Shown here in pieces: positions 37,621 to 47,297 of a stretch of DNA of 64,000 nucleotides. The DNA comes from Sediminicola arcticus. Its GTDB lineage: Bacteria; Bacteroidota; Bacteroidia; Flavobacteriales; Flavobacteriaceae. The translations under genes were made by a program, and so were the position numbers. The notes below the pieces were generated by a model. The model was not told the DNA's origin. It did not search any database and saw nothing but the letters and a program-made list of their open reading frames with translations. The DNA is taken from assembly GCF_040566695.1 (NCBI RefSeq), contig NZ_JBEXAE010000001.1, positions 62,001 to 126,000 of the forward strand, written 5' to 3'. Within the stretch, counting starts at the first letter, position 1, and each line of letters opens with the position of its first letter.

Positions 37621-38666
37621 TTTTTATTACAAAGGTGACTTTTTCCAAGGTTGCTACATTATCTACCGGATTCTCTTCTACAGCAGCGATATCCGCCAAA
37701 TATCCCGATTTTAATTGACCCAGACTGTCTCCCATACCCAACAGATCCGCATTAGTTAAAGTTGCTGATGCTAATGCTTCCATTACAGACATTCCACCTT
37801 CTACCATATAACCAAATTCTTTAGCATTCAATCCATGGGTAAAAACCCCTGCATCTGTACCAAAAGCTATCGGAACTCCTTTTTTGTAGGCTCTTTTGAA
37901 CATATCTGCTACCAAAGGCCCTACTTCTTTCCCTTTTGAGCCACCACTTCAGGAAAATATCCTGGTATCGCAGCTTTTTCCACTACCTGTTTTCCGGCGA
38001 TGATGGTTGGCACCAAATAACTGTTGTACTTGACCATCATATCCATGGTAGCGTCACTCATTAATGTCCCGTGTTTTATGGTTTTTATTCCTCCTAAAAT
38101 AGCTCTTTGCATACCCTCATCACCATGTGCATGGGCGGCGGTAAGCATGCCATAATCTTTAGCTGTATCCGTAATAGCCTTTATTTCTTCAACAGTAAAC
38201 TGTGGATTACTTCCAGTGGCGGTGATCTTAATCACGTCGGCACCATCCTTATAACGCTGTCTTACGGCTTTCTTCCCATCTTCAGGAGAATTTACTACTC
38301 CTTCTTTTGGTCCCGGATCACCCATCAGGACTTGTTTCATTCCATTGGTAGGATCTGCATGCCCACCTGTGGTAGCTATGGAATTCCCAGCGGTAAATAT
38401 ACGAGGACCATCTACTAAACCTTTGTTGATGGCATTTCGCAACGCTATATTTACGCCTGTGCCACCTAAATCCCTAACTGTAGTGAAACCTACCATTAGG
38501 GTGTTTTCAGCATAGACTGTTGATTCAAAGGCGATATCGGCCTCATTTTGCACGTACCTATTAATATAAGTTTTGGGATTCGACTCACTTTCTATGTGCA
38601 CATGCATATCGATCATGCCAGGTAGGACCGTTTTGTTTTTTAGATCGATGTTTTTATCATATACAT
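37595..38666 (-). pseudogene. Broken amidohydrolase (imidazolonepropionase/prolidase-like)
   Basis: Two frames together make the C-terminal four fifths of an exported amidohydrolase. The first (38616 back to 37921) has the metal motif GMIDMHVHIES, TTVRDLGGTG, DVIKITATG and AHAHGDEGMQ; the second (37915 to 37595) has GTDAGVFTHG and SGYLADIAAVEENP. A one-base loss in the A run near 37935 shifts the frame. The 5' end is also missing: readable codons (DVYDKNIDLKNKTVLPG) run straight into the last codons of galE at 38667, with no start or signal peptide. This is a deletion joint, so the gene is dead even if the frameshift were a sequencing error. Confidence 0.85.
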
Positions 38667-39686
38667 CTATCTATTTCTTACTTTTAATTCCCAATCCCAG
38701 GCAGATTTCATAGCTTCGTCTAAAGTAGATTCCGCTTTCCACCCAAGGATGTTATTTGCTTTGGTGGTATCTGCATAGGCCGAGGTAATATCCCCTGCTC
38801 TGCGGTCCACAATTTTATAGTTCAGCTTTTTTCCAGACACCTTTTCAAAGCTTTTAATCACTTCCAAAACCGTACTTCCTGTTCCCGTACCTACATTAAA
38901 GACCTCGTAATTTTCTTTATTTTTTCCTTCCAGAAGTCGTTCTAATGCCACCACATGCGCCTTGGCGAGATCCACCACATGGATATAATCCCTAATACAG
39001 GTGCCGTCAGAGGTTGGGTAATCATCTCCAAAAACTGAAAGTTGTTCCCGTAACCCTACCCCTGTCTGGGTGATAAAAGGCACCAAATTTTGTGGCACTC
39101 CAATGGGCAATTCTCCGATGGCAGCAGAAGGGTGGGCACCCATAGGATTAAAATAACGTAGTGCTATGGCATTTAAACCTTTCGTCACTTTACAAGTGTC
39201 CCTAATGATCTCCTCCCCTATCTGTTTGGTGTTCCCATAAGGGGATTCAGCCGGTTTCACGGGGGCATCTTCCGTAATCGGCATCGTGTCTGCCTGCCCG
39301 TAAACCGTGCAGGAAGAGCTAAAAATAAACCCTGCTTTTTCTTTTTGGGAAAGCTCTTGAAGAACATAAACCAACGTATTAATATTATTCTCGTAATAGA
39401 GCAAAGGTTTTTGCACACTTTCACCCACCGCTTTTGAAGCTGCAAAATGGATCACCCCTTCTATATTTTGGTGTCTTTTAAAAAAATCGGTTACTTTCCC
39501 TTTCTCTCTAAGATCCAACTTTTCAAAGCTCGGTGCCTTTCCGGTAATTGAGGTAATACGACCCAACACATCCTCGGACGAATTGGAAAGGTCGTCAATA
39601 ATGACGACCTCAAAACCCTTATTTTGTAATTGTACTACAGTATGCGAACCTATAAATCCAAGTCCGCCCGTTACGAGTATCTTCAT
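38667..39686 (-). CDS. galE: UDP-glucose 4-epimerase
   Basis: A 339-aa short-chain dehydrogenase-type epimerase interconverting UDP-glucose and UDP-galactose. The NAD-binding GGLGFIGSH is at residues 7-15; FSSSCTVYG supplies the serine/threonine and SPYGNTKQIGE the catalytic YxxxK. The C-terminal RAGDITSAYADTTKAN is typical. It follows the DegT aminotransferase gene by five bases, so both belong to one nucleotide-sugar operon. Its stop directly abuts the truncated amidohydrolase. Confidence 0.96.
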   Translation of the reverse strand: MKILVTGGLGFIGSHTVVQLQNKGFEVVIIDDLSNSSEDVLGRITSITGKAPSFEKLDLREKGKVTDFFKRHQNIEGVIHFAASKAVGESVQKPLLYYENNINTLVYVLQELSQKEKAGFIFSSSCTVYGQADTMPITEDAPVKPAESPYGNTKQIGEEIIRDTCKVTKGLNAIALRYFNPMGAHPSAAIGELPIGVPQNLVPFITQTGVGLREQLSVFGDDYPTSDGTCIRDYIHVVDLAKAHVVALERLLEGKNKENYEVFNVGTGTGSTVLEVIKSFEKVSGKKLNYKIVDRRAGDITSAYADTTKANNILGWKAESTLDEAMKSAWDWELKVRNR

Positions 39687-39691
39687 TTTAA

Positions 39692-40852
39692 TTATTCATT
39701 AATGAATTTAATAATTGTTTGTGTGATAAAATTAATCTGCTCATCCTCTAGTTCCGTATGCATAGGAAGGGAAATGACTTCCTTCACTAATTGATTGGTC
39801 ACCGGAAAATCGGCCTCCTTATAACGCTCATCCAAATACGCCTTTTGACGGTGCAATGGAATAGGATAATACACCCCACATGGGATTCCCTTCTCACTTA
39901 AATACTGTACCAACGCATCTCTTTGTCCATTCATTATACGCAATGTATATTGATGGAAGACGTTACAATCACAGGTATCACAAATGCCTTCACATCCATT
40001 AACTGTTTTAGGAACTCTAATATTTTTCTGTCCTTGAAAAGCTTTTGAATATTTCCTAGCGGCATTACGCCTCTTATCATTATAAGTATCTAAATTAGGT
40101 AATTTCGCCCTAAGCACGGCTGCCTGTATGGAATCCAATCTGGAATTGACACCCACCACATCATGGTGGTAGCGCTCATACATGCCATGGTTCACAATAC
40201 CCCTTAGGGTATGTGCCAGTTCATCATCATTAGTGAAAATAGCTCCTCCATCCCCGTAACATCCTAAATTCTTAGAAGGAAAGAACGAAGTTGCTGCAAC
40301 ATGTCCTATGGCACCCGCCTTTACTTTCTTACCGTCCGCAGAAGTATGTGTAGCTCCAATAGCTTGGGCATTATCTTCAATAACAAATAAATTATGCCTT
40401 TTGGCTATCGCCATGATCACATCCATGTTGGCAGATTGACCAAAAAGATGCACTGGAACAATAGCTTTTGTTTTTGAGGTGATCGCCTTCTCCACCGCCA
40501 CCGGATCTATATTAAATGTATCTGGATCCACATCCACCAAAACAGGGGTAAGCTTCAAAAGGGATATAACTTCTACCGTGGCAGCAAAAGTAAAATCAGC
40601 AGTGATAACCTCGTCCCCTTGTTCTAAGCCCAAGCCCATCATTGCAATCTGCAAGGCGTCCGTACCATTGGCGCAAGGAATAACATGCTTTACCCCCAAA
40701 TAGGTTTCAAGTTCTTTTTGAAAGGCATGAACCTCTGGTCCGTTTATAAAGGCTGTGGTTTCTAGAATTTGGGATATGGATGAATTTATCTCTTCTTTAA
40801 TCGACTGGTATTGCCCGTTAAGGTCTACCATTTGTATTTTCTTCATCTTCAA
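39692..40852 (-). CDS. DegT/DnrJ/EryC1/StrS family sugar aminotransferase
   Basis: A 386-aa PLP enzyme that aminates nucleotide-linked keto sugars. The PLP lysine lies in TSFFPSKNLGCYGDGGA; PCANGTDALQIAMMGLGL and VDVDPDTFNIDP are also family blocks. Near residues 289-299 a cysteine cluster, CEGICDTCDC, is inserted before HQYTLRI; four cysteines in ten residues suggest metal or Fe-S binding. Start may be M1 or M3. With galE it makes a surface-sugar (LPS or capsule) pair, consistent with waaA nearby. Confidence 0.93.
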   Translation of the reverse strand: MKMKKIQMVDLNGQYQSIKEEINSSISQILETTAFINGPEVHAFQKELETYLGVKHVIPCANGTDALQIAMMGLGLEQGDEVITADFTFAATVEVISLLKLTPVLVDVDPDTFNIDPVAVEKAITSKTKAIVPVHLFGQSANMDVIMAIAKRHNLFVIEDNAQAIGATHTSADGKKVKAGAIGHVAATSFFPSKNLGCYGDGGAIFTNDDELAHTLRGIVNHGMYERYHHDVVGVNSRLDSIQAAVLRAKLPNLDTYNDKRRNAARKYSKAFQGQKNIRVPKTVNGCEGICDTCDCNVFHQYTLRIMNGQRDALVQYLSEKGIPCGVYYPIPLHRQKAYLDERYKEADFPVTNQLVKEVISLPMHTELEDEQINFITQTIIKFINE

Positions 40853-40939
40853 TTTTTATATAACAATAATACAAAAATAAGGAACTGAAGCCAAGGTATT
40901 CTTATAAAGAAGCGTAATTTAGCACCAAACGATTACCGA

Positions 40940-42175
40940 GTGTTATTTCTATATAATTTAGCCGTACTAGTAGCCTCCTTTGTCCTAAAATTGATTGCCA
41001 ATTTTAGTCCTAAAATAAAATTATTTGTCAATGGCAGAGAAAATGTTTTTTCTCAATTACAATTAGAAATAGCCGGCGAAGACAAGGTCATCTGGATACA
41101 CACGGCCTCCTTGGGCGAGTACGAACAAGGGCTGCCCATCATAGAAAAATTAAAAATTGCATATCCCAACTTTAAAATACTATTGACATTTTTCTCCCCT
41201 TCGGGTTATGAGGTCAAAAAAAACACATCGGTTGCTGATCTGGTATGCTACTTGCCCTTAGATACAAAAGAAAATGCTCAGAAATTTATAGCATTGGCCA
41301 AGCCAAAGCTTGCCATTTTTGTGAAGTATGAAATCTGGCCCAACTATTTACAGGAACTCCACAAACAGCAAGTCCCTACCCTTTTAATTTCTGCCATTTT
41401 CACAAAAAGAAAGATTTTCTTTAAGATCTATGGGGATTTTATGAGAAAAAGTCTTCACACCTTTTCCCATATTTTTGTACAGGACAAGAACTCTCAGGAG
41501 CTTCTCCGATCGATACATATAAATAATAGCACCATCGCAGGTGATACCAGATTGGATAGGGTTTCAGAAATCCTAGAGAGGGATAATTCCTTAGATTTTA
41601 TGAAGACTTTTAAACAAGGAAATCTCTGCTTGGTGGCTGGCAGCACTTGGCCAGAGGACGAAGGCATATTATTGGATTATATTAATTCCCCTGACCAACA
41701 ACTAAAATTCGTGATTGCTCCCCATAATATCAAAAAAAGCCATATCCAAAAGCTTAAAGAGGCCATCACCAAGAAAACCATTTTATTCTCAGAATTGGAT
41801 AATAAGGGGACCAACAATGCCGAAGTTTTTATCATTGATACGGTTGGACTCCTCACAAAAATATATAGTTATGCCGATATCGCCTATGTAGGTGGTGGGT
41901 TTGCTACTGGCCTACATAATACCCTGGAACCTGCTGTATTTGGAATCCCCGTCCTTATTGGGCCCCAATATAAAGGCTTTAAAGAAGCGGAGGATCTAGT
42001 TGAACTAAAGGGTGTGCTCCCTGTAGCTACCAAGTTGGAATTTCAAAAAACATTGGCTGAATTGGCACAAAAGGAAGGTTTTAGAAAAGAAACTGGAACA
42101 ATCAACGCAAGCTACATCACCCAAAACAAGGGGGCCAGCCTTAAAATACTCTCTTATATTGAAACCTTGCTATAA
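40940..42175 (+). CDS. waaA: 3-deoxy-D-manno-octulosonic acid transferase
   Basis: A 411-aa membrane-anchored GT-B glycosyltransferase that adds Kdo to lipid A precursor. It starts at GTG (40940). The N-terminal anchor LFLYNLAVLVASFVLKLIA, the catalytic HTASLGEYEQGLPI with the essential glutamate, and the nucleotide-binding GGGFATGLHNTLEPAVFG and IPVLIGPQYKGF are present. It is divergent from the DegT gene. Confidence 0.95.
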   Translation: MLFLYNLAVLVASFVLKLIANFSPKIKLFVNGRENVFSQLQLEIAGEDKVIWIHTASLGEYEQGLPIIEKLKIAYPNFKILLTFFSPSGYEVKKNTSVADLVCYLPLDTKENAQKFIALAKPKLAIFVKYEIWPNYLQELHKQQVPTLLISAIFTKRKIFFKIYGDFMRKSLHTFSHIFVQDKNSQELLRSIHINNSTIAGDTRLDRVSEILERDNSLDFMKTFKQGNLCLVAGSTWPEDEGILLDYINSPDQQLKFVIAPHNIKKSHIQKLKEAITKKTILFSELDNKGTNNAEVFIIDTVGLLTKIYSYADIAYVGGGFATGLHNTLEPAVFGIPVLIGPQYKGFKEAEDLVELKGVLPVATKLEFQKTLAELAQKEGFRKETGTINASYITQNKGASLKILSYIETLL

Positions 42176-42295
42176 TACATTCTATTGTCTGTTTACACAG
42201 TTTCATTTGCTCGATTGTACAACAATCCCATTTCTGACCTTTTATTAATATCTGGATTTTTTTTTAGTAAGTTTACATACTTTGACCAACCCATC

Positions 42296-43648
42296 ATGAA
42301 CAATCGCATTTTAAAAATTTCCCTCACTGCGGCTTTAGCAGGATTTTTATTTGGATTTGACACCGTTGTAATCAGCGGTGCTAATTTACCCATAAAAGAA
42401 CTTTGGAACACCTCTCCTTGGTTCCATGGAACTTTTATAATGTCCATGGCCCTTTGGGGGACTGTCCTAGGCTCCCTTTTTGGCGGAATTCCATGCGACC
42501 GACTAGGAAGAAAGAAAACCTTGTTTTGGATTGGGGTATTATATTCTATATCCGCCATAGGATCGGCAATCGCTGCTGACCCTTATATCTTTTCCCTATT
42601 TAGATTTATTGGAGGATTGGGCGTGGGCGCATCCTCTGTAGCGGTGCCAATTTATATTTCGGAAATCTCCACTCCACAGAACCGTGGGAAATTAGGTGCC
42701 TTGTACCAGTTTAACATTGTATTTGGTATTTTCATTGCCTTTATTTCAAATTATCTTCTAAAAGGATTTGATGGCGCCAATGATTGGCGTTGGATGTTGG
42801 GGGTTGAAGCCATCCCTGCTATGATCTATTCGGTCATGGTCTTGCAAGTACCCAATAGCCCAAGATGGCTTGTGCTTAACAAAAAAGACGATGCTGGGGC
42901 TCTCAAAATGCTTACTTACATCTCTGATAGGGCTCAGGCTTTGGTAAAGTTGGAGGAAATTAAGAATTCAGTTGGAGTCAAAATTTCCAAGGCAGGGCTC
43001 TTTGAAGGAAGATATAAAAAACCTTTGATGTTAGCCTTTCTGATTGCTTTTTTCAACCAATTGTCGGGCATCAATTTTGTGTTGTACTACGCCCCAGAAA
43101 TTTTGGAAAGAGCAGGATTAGGAGGAAAGGAATCCCTTTTCAATTCCATATCTATAGGCATTATCAATCTCATCTTTACCCTCATTGGCATCCAATTAAT
43201 CGATAGACTTGGAAGAAAACAATTAATGAAAATAGGCTCCTTGGGTTATATTGCCAGTTTGTCTATGGTGGGTTGGTGTTTTTATACTGGAGCAAGCTCT
43301 ACCCTTCTCCTAATTTTTATTTGTGCCTTTATAGCTTCACATGCTATAGGACAAGGCGCCGTAATCTGGGTATTTATTTCCGAGATATTCCCCAACAAGG
43401 TAAGGGCCTATGGTCAATCCTGGGGTACAGGGGTACATTGGGTATTTGCGGCTGTTATTACATTGATCACCCCTATATTTTTGGATAGCACCGATGGCGT
43501 TTTCAAAGATAATCCTTGGCCTATTTTTATCTTCTTCGCCTTCATGATGGTACTACAATTATTTTTTGTAATTTTTATGATGCCAGAAACAAAAGGGATA
43601 TCCTTGGAGGATTTAGAGAAGCAATTTACTAAAGACCAATCAGCTTAA
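42296..43648 (+). CDS. Sugar porter family MFS transporter
   Basis: A 450-aa, 12-helix major facilitator permease from the ATG at 42296 (MNNRILKISLTAALAGFLFG). The frame opens 37 codons earlier, but that part lacks family similarity. Sugar-porter signatures are FGFDTVVISG, CDRLGRKKTL, IGGLGVGASSVAVPIYISE, LIDRLGRKQLM and MPETKGISLE. Such proteins import hexoses or pentoses with protons or by facilitated diffusion. There is no sugar kinase nearby to fix the substrate. Confidence 0.93.
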   Translation: MNNRILKISLTAALAGFLFGFDTVVISGANLPIKELWNTSPWFHGTFIMSMALWGTVLGSLFGGIPCDRLGRKKTLFWIGVLYSISAIGSAIAADPYIFSLFRFIGGLGVGASSVAVPIYISEISTPQNRGKLGALYQFNIVFGIFIAFISNYLLKGFDGANDWRWMLGVEAIPAMIYSVMVLQVPNSPRWLVLNKKDDAGALKMLTYISDRAQALVKLEEIKNSVGVKISKAGLFEGRYKKPLMLAFLIAFFNQLSGINFVLYYAPEILERAGLGGKESLFNSISIGIINLIFTLIGIQLIDRLGRKQLMKIGSLGYIASLSMVGWCFYTGASSTLLLIFICAFIASHAIGQGAVIWVFISEIFPNKVRAYGQSWGTGVHWVFAAVITLITPIFLDSTDGVFKDNPWPIFIFFAFMMVLQLFFVIFMMPETKGISLEDLEKQFTKDQSA

Positions 43649-43785
43649 TACGTATAGGAGCCAACTCCCTTAAAACCAAAGGGTATTGTGCTTTTATGAT
43701 TAAATCCCCGTATTTGGTCGAAATTTTTAACGTATCCGCTTAAAATTTGCAATTTATTATGTAATTTAGAACAAAGGTTCATCAA

Positions 43786-43920
43786 ATGGAAATGGAAAAC
43801 GAATTGACCATAGGCATAAAAATCCTGAACGGATTCCTCAGGATTATGGTAGCAGTATTGATAGTAATATTAATATCTGTTATTTTTTGCCTGATATTGG
43901 CTGCTTTTGGTTTCTTTTAA
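43786..43920 (+). CDS. Possible 44-residue single-helix membrane protein
   Basis: The frame MEMENELTIGIKILNGFLRI continues into one long hydrophobic helix (about 20-43) and stops at 43920. The charged N-terminus, single helix and plausible start support a small membrane peptide. No family was recognised and the flanks (43649-43785 and 43921-44066) contain nothing else. Confidence 0.45.
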   Translation: MEMENELTIGIKILNGFLRIMVAVLIVILISVIFCLILAAFGFF

Positions 43921-44066
43921 ATCACTAGCCTTATTCCCTGAGCTTTTACATTAATGTACTTAACCGAACTTACTTTTCATTATGTACCCCTATCCATTAT
44001 AGTAGGGGACTTTCTGTTTAGCTAATGTTTTTCTTATCAAAAGTATTTTCAATAGAAATAACTTCT

Positions 44067-44097
44067 CTAGTACACATTTTATTTAAATGTGTTCTAG
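44067..44097 (-). terminator. Hairpin behind the response regulator
   Basis: CTAGTACACATTT / AAATGTGTTCTAG, 13-bp arms with one mismatch and a 5-nt loop, two bases beyond the stop at 44100. No strong T tract. Confidence 0.5.
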
Positions 44098-44099
44098 GC

Positions 44100-44492
44100 T
44101 TAGTGTACTAAATATTCAAGAAGAATTGGAATTGAACTAATCTTTTCAGGGGTTAAAGGTTTTTGCTCAAAACTGATAATGTTGTCATACATCTTTGCCT
44201 TTTTCATATCCAAGATGTCCACAGAAGAAGTCAATATAATTACAGACATACCACTGTTTAGTCCACGCTGGTAAACTGCATCCAGAAATTCCCAACCATC
44301 CATCACAGGCATATTAATGTCTAGCAGGACTAAATAAGGAGATTTATCCTTTCCGATACATTCGAAATATTCAAGGGCGTCGGAACCATTTTCGAATTGC
44401 ATTAAGGGTTGATTAGAATATTTTTTTAAAATACGAAGATGCACGTATTGTATAATTGGGTCATCATCAACAAGAATAATCCTATTCGTCAT
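44100..44492 (-). CDS. Single-domain response regulator
   Basis: A 130-aa receiver domain with no output domain. The acidic pocket is D9-D10-D11 (VDDDP), the phosphoacceptor is D58 (LVLLDINMPVMDGWEF), the switch serine/threonine is in VIILTSS and the lysine in EQKPLTP. It overlaps the upstream GAF/PAS gene by 11 bases, so the two are made together. Such stand-alone receivers pass phosphate on or bind a partner; here the partner is presumably the PAS protein. Confidence 0.95.
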   Translation of the reverse strand: MTNRIILVDDDPIIQYVHLRILKKYSNQPLMQFENGSDALEYFECIGKDKSPYLVLLDINMPVMDGWEFLDAVYQRGLNSGMSVIILTSSVDILDMKKAKMYDNIISFEQKPLTPEKISSIPILLEYLVH

Positions 44493-46737
44493 TAAGCAGT
44501 TGTTTGATTTTTAACTCATTAGTAATTTCCGCAATATCTCTAGTAATCCGATCTATTTCATTGGAGGAATTTCGAATCTCCTCTAATAAGAATTTGTTGT
44601 CCCCTTGGTTTTTCTCCTCCGGATCTAATAATAAATTAGTGAGACCCATCATCCTAACCAAAGGTGCCCTAAGCACGTGGCTCTGCATCCAAGCAATCTT
44701 ATTAAATTTGGTGTTTTGAGATTCAATGGTTTTAATTTGTTTTGTCAGTTCCGAAATATCGAAGGTCACTACTTGTCTACAAATTCGCTCCTTAAAGTGT
44801 ATTGGGTTGCTATGGATACGCACATCAAATTCTTCCCCATTTTTTTTACGATGTTTAAAAGATCCACTAAAAATTCTATCCACGTCGGAACGAACATCGT
44901 TGATTTCCTTCATCAATGGCACAATTCCATCCACTGGCCTAATATCAGAAAGGGTCAGTTTCATAAACTCCTTCCTACTATAACCGTAACACTCAATGGC
45001 CGCAGAATTCACATCCATGAACCGCAGTGTCTCTAAGTCGTATACCCATGAAGGTTGGGGCGACAAGTGGAAAAGATCATTGTATCTTTTTTCTGAATCC
45101 TGAAGCTTATCCAAATAGCGATTGGCTTCTGAAACATCTCTCATGGAGCCTACAACACGAAAAGGATCACCATTTTCATTTCTTAAGATACTCGCCTTTT
45201 CGTGAATATCTATATAACTACCATCGCCTTTTAAAAAGCGGTATTTCATTTCAAAATAATTCTGATCGGGAGTTTTTAACAAATCCTTCAATTCATTCAG
45301 CACCCTATAAACATCGTCGGGATGAATATGGTTGATTCTAGTCTGCAACGTTACTTTTTTCTCAGGTAAAGCATGTCCAAAATGCTTCACATATCCTGAA
45401 CCCCAATACACGTCTTCATTGATGATATCCCAATCGTATATTACCTCTTTGGTAAGATCTGCAATTCGCTGGAATCGTTCATTGGCAATTTTTGCATTTA
45501 GTAGGTAATTGTTTTTTTCTGTTATATCACAAAGGGCGCCAACCATTCGTACAGGCTCTCCACTAGAATTCCTGATTATGAAAGCCTTATCGTTTACAAT
45601 AAGATACTCTCCATTGGCCTTTTTAAAACGATATTCCTCTTCCCAGTTCTCATTATCATCTTCCAGAGACTTTTCAAAGCTGGCTTCTACCCGAGACCTA
45701 TCTTCTGGATGTATATTTTCTATCCATAATGTCAACCCAGTAATTGCATATTCTTCTGGCCTGTGTCCGTAGTTTTCGAAAAATTTATCATTCCATTGTA
45801 ATGTTTCATTCACCAGATCTAAATCCCAAATAGCATCGGTAGTGGCTCTAGAAAGATAGGTTAACCGCTGTAAAGCTTCTTCCAAATGCAAATAGTCCAA
45901 TTGCTGTTGAGTGATATCCTCTATGGTACCTACCATTTCCAACGGAATGCCATCCTTAGCATGCTTTAGAGTATTACCACATTCTAAAAGCCATTTCCAA
46001 GAGCTATTCTTATGCCTTATTCTATAACTTATCTCATAAGGACCAGTGTTGCCTTTTATATAATCATTCCATTTACCCTTTAAGACTTCCAAATCCTCTG
46101 GGTGTATCATTGACTCCCATTTTTCTAGACTAATCGGACATAATTCTGCCTTGTTATACCCTAATAATTTAGCCCATTTGGCATCAACATATAAAATATC
46201 TTTCTTTAAATTGCAGGTCCAAATGCTCAATTTTGAATTTTCTATTATATTTCTATTGACCTCTTTCTGTAGCTTAAGCTCTTTCATTACCAACTTAGAT
46301 TCCGTCCGGATTTGTACCTCCTCTAATTCTTTGGATATTAGGGAAGCAACAGTAAGTAACGCATTTTCTTGTTCTGTATTTAATTGGAAGGAGGTATCAA
46401 AGATCAAACTTAACACCCCATATGACCTTCCTGCATCAGCTATTAATGGACATCCAATATAGCCCATAATTGTATACTCCCCTTGGGCCAGCTGTTTCGC
46501 CTCTAATCCTTTTTCGTTTTGTACATCGGGTATTATGCAAATATTTTTTGAAAGATTTAAGGTAAAGTCAAAGAAAGGAGTTAGTAACGTTTTATATTCC
46601 TGTGCAAGACGAATACCAAAATGATCATAAACTTCCTCATTTATCCCTGTACGAAAGATATAAACAGAACTTGCCGATCCTATGAATTTAGCCAAATTCA
46701 ATAAAGGAATTATATTATTTAGTTGTTTACCTTTCAC
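44482..46737 (-). CDS. GAF-multi-PAS sensor with phosphoacceptor helix but no kinase ATPase domain
   Basis: A 751-aa soluble sensor. An N-terminal GAF-like domain (about 10-155) precedes four PAS/PAC units (about 165-280, 290-410, 415-540, 548-665); LSIWTCNLKKDILYVDAKWA, DAIWDLDLVNETLQWNDKFF and VIYDWDIINEDVYWG start three of them, and YRIRHKNSSWKWLLECG is a PAC motif. The last 70 residues resemble a HisKA dimerisation helix with H687 in QSHVLRAPLVRMMGL. The chain then stops at NDE; the HATPase_c domain with N, G1 and G2 boxes is absent. No frameshift explains this, because the response regulator starts inside the stop region. Confidence 0.88.
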   Translation of the reverse strand: MKGKQLNNIIPLLNLAKFIGSASSVYIFRTGINEEVYDHFGIRLAQEYKTLLTPFFDFTLNLSKNICIIPDVQNEKGLEAKQLAQGEYTIMGYIGCPLIADAGRSYGVLSLIFDTSFQLNTEQENALLTVASLISKELEEVQIRTESKLVMKELKLQKEVNRNIIENSKLSIWTCNLKKDILYVDAKWAKLLGYNKAELCPISLEKWESMIHPEDLEVLKGKWNDYIKGNTGPYEISYRIRHKNSSWKWLLECGNTLKHAKDGIPLEMVGTIEDITQQQLDYLHLEEALQRLTYLSRATTDAIWDLDLVNETLQWNDKFFENYGHRPEEYAITGLTLWIENIHPEDRSRVEASFEKSLEDDNENWEEEYRFKKANGEYLIVNDKAFIIRNSSGEPVRMVGALCDITEKNNYLLNAKIANERFQRIADLTKEVIYDWDIINEDVYWGSGYVKHFGHALPEKKVTLQTRINHIHPDDVYRVLNELKDLLKTPDQNYFEMKYRFLKGDGSYIDIHEKASILRNENGDPFRVVGSMRDVSEANRYLDKLQDSEKRYNDLFHLSPQPSWVYDLETLRFMDVNSAAIECYGYSRKEFMKLTLSDIRPVDGIVPLMKEINDVRSDVDRIFSGSFKHRKKNGEEFDVRIHSNPIHFKERICRQVVTFDISELTKQIKTIESQNTKFNKIAWMQSHVLRAPLVRMMGLTNLLLDPEEKNQGDNKFLLEEIRNSSNEIDRITRDIAEITNELKIKQLLNDE

Positions 46738-46999
46738 CTATAGTTCTGATTTTTTATGGATTAAAAAAATAGTATTATCCATTATGATCTATCATTTTGT
46801 CTTTTGGTTTTATACATGCTCTAGTTATTACGCCCCCGGCAATTTACCTTAATCTCAAGGCCTAACAGATGAATAATATCCATACAAACAGACAATAATT
46901 GAGAAGTAAGAAAAATATTATGAAATATGCAAAAAATGTAAGGCAAAATTAACATTTATTTAGGAATCAAAATCTAAATAAACAAGGATTAAGGGAATT
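46738..46999. other. Intergenic, nothing recognised
   Basis: AT-rich upstream region of the PAS gene. No gene, RNA or repeat was seen before the direct repeat begins at about 47000. Confidence 0.5.
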
Positions 47000-47190
47000 A
47001 AAAAAAGCCTTCCGTTTCCGAAAAGCTTTCTTATTGTTGCAGTTGTGGTTGCCATAAATTCGCAACTAAGACCTCCAATGTTGGAAACTTTCGTAGTATT
47101 AATTTTCTATCTATTAATTCCCAAAACTATGAACCACTTGGATTTTTTAAATAGTTGTTGAATTGATTTTAAAAAGCGAGTTAAGGCATA
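47000..47190 (-). pseudogene. Decayed copy of the 3' end of the hypothetical gene at 54981, left direct repeat
   Basis: This stretch aligns along its length with 54869-55073. It contains the same terminator-like hairpin (AAAAAAGCCTTCC...GAAAAGCTTT), then, read on the minus strand, YALTRFLKSIQQLFKKSKWF, against YALTGILKSIQQLFKKSKWF in the intact gene. A 15-base segment present in the other copy is deleted. The rest of the gene is missing. The copies are in the same orientation and bracket the sulfur island. Confidence 0.8.
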
Positions 47191-47297
47191 TCACAAATTT
47201 TCACCTTGAAAACGGGAATTTTGGTGTTTTAAATACAAAAAAATAGGCTCTAAAATTTATAAAAAAATTGGAAATAGAAATTCTTATATCAAGACCA

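Noticed and set aside
44482..46737. Complete hybrid histidine kinase
   Set aside because: No HATPase_c domain in this frame or the others near the end.
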